Shown here: piece by piece, positions 55,598 to 63,076 of the stretch
How the letters are laid out: every line of letters starts with the position of its first letter
How positions within the stretch are numbered: the first letter of the stretch is position 1
Assembly: GCF_003206695.1 (NCBI RefSeq)
Contig: NZ_PZJN01000003.1
Location: forward strand, 52,978-116,977
DNA from: Salinicola halophyticus
Lineage (GTDB): Bacteria; Pseudomonadota; Gammaproteobacteria; Pseudomonadales; Halomonadaceae
DNA length: 64,000 bases
Direction of reading: 5' to 3'
The notes under the pieces: generated by a model
What the model saw: the letters and a program-made list of their open reading frames with translations, nothing else
What the model was told of the DNA's origin: nothing
The model's database searches: none
Program-made: the position numbers and the translations under genes

Positions 55598-56977
55598 ATG
55601 GCTCAGACACGAGTCGAGCGCGACAGCATGGGCGAACTGGAAGTCCCCGAGAGCGCGCTCTATGGCGCTCAGACGCAGCGTGCCATCAACAATTTTCCCA
55701 TCAGCGGTCGGCCACTGCCGGCGGCATTTATTGCCGCGGTGGCGCGGATCAAGCAGGCGGCCGCCGAGGTCAATCTGGAGCTGGGCCTGCTCGATGAGGA
55801 TCGTGCCAAGGCGATCGTCGCTGCGGCCGACGAGATCGTCGCGGGCAAGCATCCGGATCAATTCCCGATCGATGTCTTTCAGACGGGGTCCGGCACCTCG
55901 ACCAACATGAACGTCAACGAGGTGATCTCCCACCTCGCAAGCCGTGCCGGGCTCGAGGTGGGTCCCAATGATCACGTCAACATGGGCCAGTCGAGCAACG
56001 ATGTGATTCCCACGGCCATTCATCTGGCGGCGGCGATCGAGGTCAACGAGCGTCTATTGCCCGCTCTCAATTATCTGCGTTCGTCCATCGACGACAAGGC
56101 GGCCTCCGTCGACGACGTGGTCAAGACCGGCCGCACGCACTTGATGGATGCGATGCCGGTTCGGCTGAGCCAGGAGTTGGGCGGCTGGTCGAGCCAGATC
56201 GGACAGGCCGTCGAGCGTCTCGAGGACGGCTTGAAGCGGATTACCCGGTTGGCGCTGGGCGGTACCGCGGTGGGCACGGGCGTCAATGCGCATCCCGATT
56301 TCGCGGCGAAAGTCGCCCAGCGTCTGGCCAGCGCCACACGGCTCGAATTTCGTCCCAACGACAGTTTCTTCGCCAGCCTGGCTTCCCAGGACGCTGCGGT
56401 GGAACTTTCCGGTCATCTCAAGACCTACGCCGTTGCCGTGATGAAGATCGCCAACGACCTGCGCTGGATGAACTCCGGACCGCTGGCAGGGCTAGGCGAA
56501 ATCGAGCTCGAAGCGTTACAGCCGGGCAGTTCGATCATGCCCGGCAAGGTTAACCCGGTCATTCCCGAATCGGCCGCCCAGGTCGCCGCTCAGGTGATCG
56601 GCAACGATGCCGCGGTCACGGTGGGCGGGCAGAGCGGCAACTTCCAGCTCAATGTGATGCTGCCGATGATCGCTAACAACGTGCTGGACTCCATCACGCT
56701 GCTCACCAATGTCAGCCGGCTGCTGGCGGATAGCGCCATCGCCACTTTCAATGTCCGTCGCGACAACATCGAGACGCCGCTTTCCAGGAATCCGATTCTG
56801 GTGACGGCACTCAATTCGGTGATCGGCTACAACGCCGCTGCGGCAGTGGCCAAGAAGGCCTATCAAGGCGGAAGACCGATTATCGATGTGGCCGAAGAGG
56901 AAACCGATCTTTCTCGTGAAGAACTCGAACGGCTGCTCGATCCGACCAAGCTGACCCAGGGCGGCATACCGGAGTAA
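55598..56977 (+). CDS. fumC: Class II fumarase
   Basis: Reversible hydration of fumarate to malate in the TCA cycle; oxygen-stable and iron-free. The 459-residue protein has G-S-G-T-S-T-N-M-N near residue 97, G-R-T-H-L-M-D near 184 and the signature G-S-S-I-M-P-G-K-V-N-P near 316. AGGAG lies 6 nt before the ATG at 55598; the longer frame from 55547 is rejected. A strong terminator follows. Confidence 0.97.
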   Translation: MAQTRVERDSMGELEVPESALYGAQTQRAINNFPISGRPLPAAFIAAVARIKQAAAEVNLELGLLDEDRAKAIVAAADEIVAGKHPDQFPIDVFQTGSGTSTNMNVNEVISHLASRAGLEVGPNDHVNMGQSSNDVIPTAIHLAAAIEVNERLLPALNYLRSSIDDKAASVDDVVKTGRTHLMDAMPVRLSQELGGWSSQIGQAVERLEDGLKRITRLALGGTAVGTGVNAHPDFAAKVAQRLASATRLEFRPNDSFFASLASQDAAVELSGHLKTYAVAVMKIANDLRWMNSGPLAGLGEIELEALQPGSSIMPGKVNPVIPESAAQVAAQVIGNDAAVTVGGQSGNFQLNVMLPMIANNVLDSITLLTNVSRLLADSAIATFNVRRDNIETPLSRNPILVTALNSVIGYNAAAAVAKKAYQGGRPIIDVAEEETDLSREELERLLDPTKLTQGGIPE

Positions 56978-57023
56978 ACCGGGCTTGACTGTGCGGAAGG
57001 CTGTTTCTGCAGTGACCCACAAC

Positions 57024-57052
57024 AAAACGCCACCCGATCGGGTGGCGTTTTT
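57024..57052 (+). terminator. Intrinsic terminator after fumC
   Basis: Perfect 12-bp inverted repeat AAAACGCCACCC/GGGTGGCGTTTT (57024-57035 and 57040-57051) with loop GATC, flanked by A and T runs. It can act in both directions and also serve the convergent gene at 57142. Confidence 0.93.
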
Positions 57053-57096
57053 GTCGGATGCCTCGGTCGGGCGAATCCCTTTTGCTTTGGGGCTTT

Positions 57097-57148
57097 CTAT
57101 ACAGTCCTTTCCTGCACTGTCTTTTTCTACACTGTCTTTCCCTATACC
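57097..57148. repeat. 15-bp tandem repeat, three and a half copies
   Basis: Diverged 15-bp units CTATACAGTCCTTTC (57097-57111), CTGCACTGTCTTTTT (57112-57126), CTACACTGTCTTTCC (57127-57141) and a partial CTATACC. The partial unit contains the stop codon of the minus-strand gene (CTA at 57142-57144), as the rnt array does at 22443. Confidence 0.7.
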
Positions 57149-58248
57149 GGTGCTTCGCCGTGCCGATCCTGCGCTTCTTCGATGGTGTCCTCGGCATCTT
57201 CGCGTTCTTCACCGTCCGCTTTTTCCGGCTCGTTTTCATCGGCGCGGGAGGGGGCGTAGGAGAGCGTGACCAGGATCGGAAAGTGATCCGATCCGACTTC
57301 CGACAACCGCTGCATATGCACCAGCGTGAAATGCTCGGTGACGAAGACGTGGTCAAGAGGCCAACGCAGGATCGGATATTTGGCGTGAAAGGTGCTGTAC
57401 TGTCCGCGGCCTCGGCGCAGATCGAGCATTCCACTGATCTTGCAGAATAGCTTGGTCGTCGGTGACCACGCGACGTCATTGAGGTCTCCGGCCACGATGG
57501 TCGGCAGCTTTTTCTTGGCGATGGCCTCGCCGACCAGCAGCAGTTCGGCATCACGCCAGAGTGATTCGTCGCTCTCCGATGGCGCGGGCGGGCGCGGGTG
57601 CAGCGCATGAAAGCGAACCCTTTCGCCGCCTGGCAAGCGTACCCAGGCATGAATCGAGGGAATGTCGTCCTGGATCAGCCACTTGACCTCGACATCCTCC
57701 AGCGGCACTCGGGAGTAGAGGTGCATGCCGTACAGATTGTCTAGAGGGATACGGATCGCCTGCGGCATCATCTCGCCAATGGCGGCATCCAGCTGATCAC
57801 CCCACCACTGGTCCGATTCCAGCGTCAGCAGCATGTCGGGCTGGTGCTGCTTGACCAGGGCGATCAACTTGTCGGCTTGTCGGTTCGGCGTTAGCACGTT
57901 GGACACGAGCAGCCTGAGCTGGCGGTCAGGGGTGTGGGACTCTGCCTCGACCACCGTGCAGCGAGCCAGACGCGTCCAGGGATAAATCCGCGTCCATTGA
58001 ATGCCGGCAGCAATCACGCTGGCGGCTATTCCGGCCCAATGCCACCAGGCGCTGGGTCCGAATGCCAGCTGGGCCAGTGCCAGAACGGTGGCGGCGATCG
58101 CGATCTGCAGAAGCGGGAAATCGAAGCTACGAATGGTCCAGTGTCGAATCCTCAGATAGGGCGCGAGGGTGATCAGCAAGACGAGGCAACCAAGACAGGT
58201 AAACAGGAGCTGCAGCAACGGGTCATTCCTTGTATCGGGATAGGGCAC
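57142..58248 (-). CDS. Membrane-anchored endonuclease/exonuclease/phosphatase-fold protein
   Basis: 368-residue protein. Three hydrophobic segments (about residues 10-28, 45-62, 68-84) are followed by an EEP domain with S-N-V-L near 115, the Glu of L-T-L-E-S-D near 142, A-G-D-L-N-D near 250 and S-D-H-F-P near 322, the metal and catalytic residues of the fold. The C-terminal 35 residues are acidic. The active domain probably faces the periplasm. The frame starts with GTG at 58248; the start is uncertain. Substrate unknown. Confidence 0.8.
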   Translation of the reverse strand: MPYPDTRNDPLLQLLFTCLGCLVLLITLAPYLRIRHWTIRSFDFPLLQIAIAATVLALAQLAFGPSAWWHWAGIAASVIAAGIQWTRIYPWTRLARCTVVEAESHTPDRQLRLLVSNVLTPNRQADKLIALVKQHQPDMLLTLESDQWWGDQLDAAIGEMMPQAIRIPLDNLYGMHLYSRVPLEDVEVKWLIQDDIPSIHAWVRLPGGERVRFHALHPRPPAPSESDESLWRDAELLLVGEAIAKKKLPTIVAGDLNDVAWSPTTKLFCKISGMLDLRRGRGQYSTFHAKYPILRWPLDHVFVTEHFTLVHMQRLSEVGSDHFPILVTLSYAPSRADENEPEKADGEEREDAEDTIEEAQDRHGEAPV

Positions 58249-58343
58249 CTTGCCGGGTCAAGAGTAGCAGAAATGCGTCCCGACAATGATACCGTGGGCT
58301 TGGGGCGATTCACGCTACTTGGCAATGCAGCCGGTGACAGTTT

Positions 58344-59870
58344 TCAGCAGGCTTTCGATGATGCCACCGACGTGACGAGAGCCGGGAGCTGATCGAGATA
58401 GTCCGCCAATGCCTGCTGATCTTCACTCGTCAGTCGCAGCCCGAGTTTGCTGCGCCGCCAGAGAATGTCTTCGCTGGTACGTGCCCATTCGTGTTCGATC
58501 AGATAGTCGACCTCGGCGCGAGTCAGTCCGCCGCCAAAATGCTGGCCAAGTGCTTCCTGACTCTGCTTGCCACTCAGAAAACGCAGACACAGCGTGCCGT
58601 AGCTGGAAGCGAAACGCTCGGCCCGTTCCCGACCGAGGAACGGATAATCGCGCAGCAGCTGCAGGACAAAGGCCTCCCGCGATTCGATATCCCCGCCGGG
58701 GAGACGAGCCTCGGCCGTCCAGGCCTGGCCCATGTCCGGCATCAGCGGTTGAAGCTTGTGCAGCGCCGCTTCCGCCAGCTTGCGATAGGTGGTGATCTTG
58801 CCGCCGAAGATCGACAGCATCGGCGCGCCGTGGCTGTCGAGGTCGAGTGTATAGTCGCGTGTCATGGCCGAGGGATTCTCGGATTCGTCGTCACACAGTG
58901 GCCGAACACCAGCGTAGGTCGAGATGACATCCTCGCGGCTCAGCTGCTTGACGAAGTGCGCGTTGAGTACCTCGAGCAGATAGTCGATCTCCTCGTCGTT
59001 GACGCTGACCTGGGAAGGGTCGCCCTGATAGCGGCGGTCGGTGGTGCCGATCAGGCTGAAGCGCTGCTGATAGGGCAGCACGAAGACGATACGGCCATCC
59101 TGATTCTGCAGGATGTAGGCGCGATCATCCTGATTGAGGCGCGGTACGACCAGGTGGCTGCCCTGGATCATGCGGATGCCGTAGCGCGATTCCCGCTTGG
59201 CATTGTTCTTGACAAAAGACTCCACCCACGGCCCGGCGGCATTGACCAGAACCTTGCCACGGCACTCCTGGCGCTCTCCGGTATCGCGGTTCTCCAGGCT
59301 GACCCGCCACTGGCCGTTCTCCTCGCTGGCCTGGGTACAGCGCGTTCGTACCCGTATATCTGCCCTTTTCTCCTGCGCCTGCAAGGCGTTCAGTACCACC
59401 AGGCGCGCGTCGTCTACCCAACAGTCCGAGTACTCGAACCCTTTCCTGATCGCCGGCACCAGCGGACTGTCGGCACCGAATCGCAGAGTCCTGGCATTGG
59501 CCAGACTGTCACGATGGCTCAGATGATCGTAGAGAAACAGACCGGCGCGAATCATCCAGCCTGGGCGCAGATGTGGCTGGTGCGGAAGAATGAAGCGTAG
59601 CGGCCAGACGATGTGTGGCGCCTTGCGCAGCATGACTTCACGTTCCCTCAGCGCTTCCCGGACCAGCCTGAACTCCCGGTGTTCGAGATAACGCAGGCCA
59701 CCATGGATCAGCTTGCTGCTGGCCGACGAGGTGGCGCTGGCAAGATCGGACTGTTCGCACAAAAGCACGGAAAGGCCACGTCCAGCGGCATCGTTGGCGA
59801 TCCCGGTACCGTTGATGCCGCCGCCGACAACGATGAGGTCGTAAACGTGTTGCGGGGTCGCAGAAGCCAT
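58344..59870 (-). CDS. glpD: Aerobic glycerol-3-phosphate dehydrogenase
   Basis: Membrane-associated flavoenzyme that oxidises glycerol 3-phosphate to dihydroxyacetone phosphate and passes electrons to quinone. The 508-residue protein has the FAD motif V-G-G-G-I-N-G-T-G near residue 15, S-S-K-L-I-H-G-G-L-R-Y-L-E near 50 and a C-terminal helical domain. The longest frame starts at 59897, but GGGAG stands 6 nt before the ATG at 59870 and none before 59897. A GlpR operator lies just upstream, so induction by glycerol 3-phosphate is expected. Confidence 0.95.
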   Translation of the reverse strand: MASATPQHVYDLIVVGGGINGTGIANDAAGRGLSVLLCEQSDLASATSSASSKLIHGGLRYLEHREFRLVREALREREVMLRKAPHIVWPLRFILPHQPHLRPGWMIRAGLFLYDHLSHRDSLANARTLRFGADSPLVPAIRKGFEYSDCWVDDARLVVLNALQAQEKRADIRVRTRCTQASEENGQWRVSLENRDTGERQECRGKVLVNAAGPWVESFVKNNAKRESRYGIRMIQGSHLVVPRLNQDDRAYILQNQDGRIVFVLPYQQRFSLIGTTDRRYQGDPSQVSVNDEEIDYLLEVLNAHFVKQLSREDVISTYAGVRPLCDDESENPSAMTRDYTLDLDSHGAPMLSIFGGKITTYRKLAEAALHKLQPLMPDMGQAWTAEARLPGGDIESREAFVLQLLRDYPFLGRERAERFASSYGTLCLRFLSGKQSQEALGQHFGGGLTRAEVDYLIEHEWARTSEDILWRRSKLGLRLTSEDQQALADYLDQLPALVTSVASSKAC

Positions 59871-59902
59871 GCCGTTCTCCCGAAAGCGTGATGACATCGA
59901 AT

Positions 59903-59941
59903 ATGTTCGTTTACGAAAATAAATTAATCACTTTCGAACAT
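59903..59941 (-). promoter_or_regulatory. GlpR operator of glpD
   Basis: ATGTTCGT-TT-ACGAAAAT (59903-59920) is a near-perfect palindrome with one mismatch and matches the remembered GlpR operator (half-site TATGTTCG/CGAACATA). A second half-site TTCGAACAT is at 59933-59941. Both sit within 75 bp of the glpD start in an AT-rich stretch, suitable for repression. The regulator gene is next to it at 60141. Confidence 0.8.
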
Positions 59942-60059
59942 CAAGCGTGTCATTGCGCTTGGAGGAGTCCAGTGGTCGTCCATTGGTCATAGTTGGTGAT
60001 TTGTCACACGATCGAATCGCCCAAGAGAAAGAACCGACACAAGGTTGGCTTCCCGAGAA

Positions 60060-60078
60060 CGCCGGTCGACGGCCGGCG
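60060..60078 (-). terminator. Weak hairpin downstream of glpR
   Basis: CGCCGG/CCGGCG (60060-60065 and 60073-60078) with a 7-nt loop, followed on the minus strand by TTCTC. It lies 62 bp after the glpR stop in the 270-bp glpD-glpR gap, where I see no gene. It is only a possible terminator. Confidence 0.35.
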
Positions 60079-60140
60079 CGGAAGGGGAGGGGAGAGTTCG
60101 TCAAGTGCGCGATGATCGCGTCACTTCAATTCAGTCGGAG

Positions 60141-60947
60141 TCAGTTCGCCTCGGCGGTTAAGGCCTCCGCTTCGACCGCTATCAGAGGATCCGCGACGTA
60201 CAATGCCACGTCATGTTCACGCATCAGGCGGCACAGAACGTCAGGCGGCTGGCGGTCGGTGAAAAAGGCGTTGATCTGGCTGAGATTGCCCTGTCGTACC
60301 ACGGCATTGCGGTGGAACTTCGAATGGTCCGCTGCCAGAAATACCTGACGGGAGTTGCGCAGGATGGCCTGGGCCACGCGAACTTCCTGATAGTCGAACT
60401 CCAGTAGCGAGCCGTCACCGTCGATACCGCTGATGCCGATGATGCCGTAGTCCACCTTGAACTGATTGATGAAATCGATGGTCGCCTCGCCGATGATGCC
60501 GCCGTCCCGCGAGCGAACTTGCCCCCCGGCAACGATGACGTTGAAATCGGTCTTGTGCTGAAGAATGGCCGCCACGTTCAGATTGTTGGTAATGACTTCC
60601 AGCCCGCTATGCTGGCACAGCGCTTCGGCAATGAATTCGTTGCTGGTCCCGATATTGATGAACAGCGATGAAGAGTCGGGAATCTGGGCAGCCAGCATCT
60701 CGGCAATGCGCCGCTTGGCATCGAGATTGAGCGTCTTGCGGGTGTGATAGGCGGTGTTGACCGTACTCGATTCGAGCCCGGCCCCGCCGTGCACGCGCTT
60801 GACGATGCCTTCTTCCGCGAGTTGATTGAGATCCCGGCGTACCGTCTGGGGCGTGACGTCGAAATCCTTGGCAAGCTGTTCGATCGAGGCATAACCCTGG
60901 CGCTTGACCAGCTCGACGATGGCTTCGTGACGTTCCTGCTGGGTCAT
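60141..60947 (-). CDS. glpR: DeoR-family glycerol-3-phosphate regulon repressor
   Basis: 268-residue DeoR-type repressor. The N-terminal helix-turn-helix is at about residues 20-55 ([18 protein letters not shown]), followed by the sugar-phosphate sensor domain with N-I-G-T-S-N-E near 99 and G-I-I-G-E-A near 155. AGGAAA precedes the ATG at 60947. The open frame extends to 61256, but that part is a Ser-rich translation of a tandem repeat and is rejected. It should bind the operator before glpD. Confidence 0.94.
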   Translation of the reverse strand: MTQQERHEAIVELVKRQGYASIEQLAKDFDVTPQTVRRDLNQLAEEGIVKRVHGGAGLESSTVNTAYHTRKTLNLDAKRRIAEMLAAQIPDSSSLFINIGTSNEFIAEALCQHSGLEVITNNLNVAAILQHKTDFNVIVAGGQVRSRDGGIIGEATIDFINQFKVDYGIIGISGIDGDGSLLEFDYQEVRVAQAILRNSRQVFLAADHSKFHRNAVVRQGNLSQINAFFTDRQPPDVLCRLMREHDVALYVADPLIAVEAEALTAEAN

Positions 60948-61058
60948 GTTGATTTCCTGCCGCGGTTCGATGGCTATTGTTGAAATGACGTCATGGCGAG
61001 AGTTTATCAAACCCTTACCCGGAACCGGGGTTTCAGTAGGGCCATCAGGCGCATCGGG

Positions 61059-61078
61059 CCATAGACCATGGTCTATGG
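61059..61078. promoter_or_regulatory. Perfect 20-bp palindrome upstream of glpR
   Basis: CCATAGACCA / TGGTCTATGG is a self-complementary 20-mer with no spacer, about 110 bp before the glpR start and 210 bp before the first tRNA. It does not match the GlpR half-site. Such symmetry suggests a dimeric protein-binding site. Confidence 0.5.
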
Positions 61079-61128
61079 TGTCAGCAGTCGAATTCAGGTC
61101 GTTGTCGATTGAAGGTGATAGCGAGGGT

Positions 61129-61164
61129 GAAAGTGAGGATGAAAGTGAGGATGAAAGTGGGGGC
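61129..61164. repeat. 12-bp tandem repeat, three copies
   Basis: GAAAGTGAGGAT (61129-61140, 61141-61152) and GAAAGTGGGGGC (61153-61164), with related diverged units before it from 61111. The plus strand is strongly purine-rich. It lies in the 342-bp gap between glpR and the tRNA genes, which otherwise holds the palindrome at 61059 and the tRNA promoter. Confidence 0.8.
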
Positions 61165-61222
61165 GAAAAAGAATAGTGCCGACATGACAGGCAGTTGGCG
61201 TCGAATTTTTGTTGTCGAAGGG

Positions 61223-61250
61223 TTGCATTCCGCGTCTGCCCGGGTAAAAT
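61223..61250 (+). promoter_or_regulatory. Promoter of the tRNA-Val pair
   Basis: TTGCAT (61223-61228), 16-bp spacer, TAAAAT (61245-61250). The predicted start is about 33 nt before the first tRNA. Confidence 0.6.
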
Positions 61251-61289
61251 TCGCATCCGTTGTCACGGCAAGCTCAGCGCAACGTCTGT

Positions 61290-61366
61290 AGGACCGTAGC
61301 TCAGTTGGTTAGAGCGCCACGTTGACATCGTGGAGGTCAGCGGTTCAAATCCGCTCGGTCCTACCA
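61290..61366 (+). tRNA. tRNA-Val(GAC)
   Basis: A 77-nt cloverleaf. Acceptor AGGACCG pairs with CGGTCCT before the encoded ACCA end; the D arm has AGCTCAGTTGGTTAGAGC. The anticodon stem CCACG/CGTGG (61317-61321, 61329-61333) carries loop TTGACAT with anticodon GAC (61324-61326), and the T arm is GCGGTTCAAATCCGC. It reads GUC/GUU valine codons. Confidence 0.96.
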
Positions 61367-61426
61367 AAGTCAGACCTAGCAAGTCAGATGACTTTGCAGA
61401 TGAAGGGGTTTGCGATAACGCATTTC

Positions 61427-61503
61427 AGGACCATAGCTCAGTTGGTTAGAGCGCCACGTTGACATCGTGGAGGTCAGCGGTTCAAATCCGCTTGGTCCTA
61501 CCA
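61427..61503 (+). tRNA. tRNA-Val(GAC), second copy
   Basis: A 77-nt second copy, 60 nt downstream, identical except for the acceptor pair at position 7:66, which changes from G-C to A-U (AGGACCA with TGGTCCT). Anticodon GAC is at 61461-61463; the CCA end is encoded. It shares the promoter and terminator of the first copy. Confidence 0.96.
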
Positions 61504-61510
61504 GATTCGA

Positions 61511-61538
61511 ACCTCGAGCCACGGCTCGGGGTTTTTTT
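61511..61538 (+). terminator. Intrinsic terminator after the tRNA-Val pair
   Basis: Stem CCTCGAGCC/GGCTCGGGG (61512-61520 and 61523-61531, one G-U pair) with a tight turn, followed by seven T. Confidence 0.88.
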
Positions 61539-61966
61539 ATGGTCGAGTTTTTTTCCCTGTCCCTGTCCCTTTCCCATTTCACTTTCTATTTCTTCTCGGT
61601 CCCTTTTCGCTGGTGTGATCCGATGGCGCCTGCCGGGGCGTACGTTGCGTGGAAGTTGCTTCCCGGGCCGAATGACAAAGTCTTCAGACGCTACTCGACG
61701 CCAAGATTCGTTTTCAGTCGTCGATGTTGAAATGCGAACGGCAGGCGAGACAAACCGACTCGTTTGTCAGGATTTCCTGTCTGCCAGCACTGTCGAGTGT
61801 AGGACATTGGTGGTTGAGACTAAGGTTGCAGCTTTTTTAAACGTAATAAAATCAATTAAATAGAAGCCTGTTTTTGCAAAACTCGTTTTCTGCTTTTTTC
61901 GTCGTATAGCTTTATAAAACGGCTGTTCTAGGATGCTCGGAAGAGAAAACGGGAACGGCGCCACTC
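61539..61966. promoter_or_regulatory. Upstream region of the glycerol ABC operon
   Basis: 428 bp without a supported gene. The first part is pyrimidine-rich. A perfect 7-bp inverted repeat GACAAAC/GTTTGTC is at 61749-61755 and 61762-61768. From about 61830 the DNA turns AT-rich, with AAAAC-TC-GTTTT at 61878-61889 and TTATAAAA near 61912, consistent with the promoter of glpS. Short frames here have no Shine-Dalgarno or conserved look. Confidence 0.5.
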
Positions 61967-63076
61967 ATGTCATTACAACTCCACAATGTGACACTGTCGG
62001 TGCGGGGCGAGACTTACATCGATGACGCCAGTCTGACGCTGGAGCCGGGGTCGTTCAACGTGTTGCTGGGACACACGTTGGCGGGCAAGACGACACTGAT
62101 GCGACTGATGGCGGGCCTGGACAGGCCTGACAAGGGCTCGGTACATCTCGATGGCCGAGACGTGACCCATGTGCCGGTTCGTCAGCGCAACGTCTCGATG
62201 GTGTATCAGCAATTCATCAACTACCCCACATTGACCGTCTTCGACAATATTGCTTCGCCGCTCAGGCAGGCCAAGATGTCCCGCCAGGAGATCACCCGTC
62301 GAGTCGAGGAAACGGCTGCAATGCTCGGGATTCAGCACCTGCTGGGACGCTATCCGCAGGAACTCTCCGGTGGGCAGCAGCAGCGCACGGCGATGGCCCG
62401 AGCATTGGTCAAGGACGCGGATCTGGTGCTGTTCGATGAACCTCTGGTCAATCTCGACTACAAGTTACGCGAAGCGCTGCGCGTCGAGATGCGCAAACTG
62501 TTCGAATCGCGCAATACCATCGCGGTCTACGCCACCACCGAGCCCGCGGAGGCCCTGGCACTGGGCGGCACGACGACCCTGCTGCACCAGGGCCGGATCG
62601 TTCAGAGCGGGCCTAGCGGCGACGTCTATCGCCATCCGCGTAACCGTGAGGCCGCCACGCTGTTCGGCGAACCACCGATCAACTTGATGCCGATGACGGT
62701 CGACGGATGCGAGTGCCGGATCGCCGATCAGCGCCAGCCGCTGCCAGAAGAGTGGCGCAATCTCTCCGACGGCGACTATCAGGTCGGTATCCGGCCTCAT
62801 CACTGGTCGCTTCAGCCGCTCTCGGAAGCGGCGTTACGTCTGCCGGCCATCGTGCGCGTAGCGGAGATCAGCGGCTCCGAAACCTTTCTGCATCTGTCGC
62901 ATGATCGGATCGACCTGGTCGCGCACCTGGCAGGGATTCACGAGTTCGGCGTCGATCAGGCGTTGGACATTCACGTCGCGTGCCGACAGTTGTTCGTATT
63001 CGAGCCGGGTGGTGATCTGGTGTTGTCGCCATCCTCGTCGCGACCAGCGCTTGCGAGCGTTCGAGGAGAACTCTAG
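61967..63076 (+). CDS. glpS: Glycerol ABC transporter ATPase GlpS-like
   Basis: 369-residue MalK/UgpC-type ATPase, most like GlpS of the GlpSTPQV glycerol importer. It has Walker A G-H-T-L-A-G-K-T (35-42), signature L-S-G-G-Q (133-137) and Walker B L-F-D-E-P (Asp157/Glu158). The switch histidine is replaced: the usual V-T-H-D-Q reads A-T-T-E-P, with Thr191 in place of His. It is followed at once by glpT. Substrate glycerol is inferred from nearby glpD/glpR and the paired-ATPase layout. Confidence 0.83.
   Translation: MSLQLHNVTLSVRGETYIDDASLTLEPGSFNVLLGHTLAGKTTLMRLMAGLDRPDKGSVHLDGRDVTHVPVRQRNVSMVYQQFINYPTLTVFDNIASPLRQAKMSRQEITRRVEETAAMLGIQHLLGRYPQELSGGQQQRTAMARALVKDADLVLFDEPLVNLDYKLREALRVEMRKLFESRNTIAVYATTEPAEALALGGTTTLLHQGRIVQSGPSGDVYRHPRNREAATLFGEPPINLMPMTVDGCECRIADQRQPLPEEWRNLSDGDYQVGIRPHHWSLQPLSEAALRLPAIVRVAEISGSETFLHLSHDRIDLVAHLAGIHEFGVDQALDIHVACRQLFVFEPGGDLVLSPSSSRPALASVRGEL

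Noticed and set aside
54413-56023. 536-codon open frame opposite the alcohol dehydrogenase and fumC genes
   Set aside because: It crosses two unrelated genes on the opposite strand and shows no domain; high GC suppresses stops.
60946-61176. Short plus-strand frame ending in acidic E-S-E-D-E repeats
   Set aside because: Also a translation of the 12-bp repeat; no Shine-Dalgarno and it overlaps glpR antisense.
60948-61256. Longer glpR start with a Ser-rich N-terminus
   Set aside because: The extension translates the 12-bp tandem repeat, and the palindrome lies within it. The ATG at 60947 has AGGAAA upstream and gives a normal DeoR-family N-terminus.
61539-61966. Small genes or a riboswitch ahead of glpS
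   Set aside because: Short frames lack ribosome sites, and I could not build a conserved riboswitch-like fold; it is listed only as a regulatory region.
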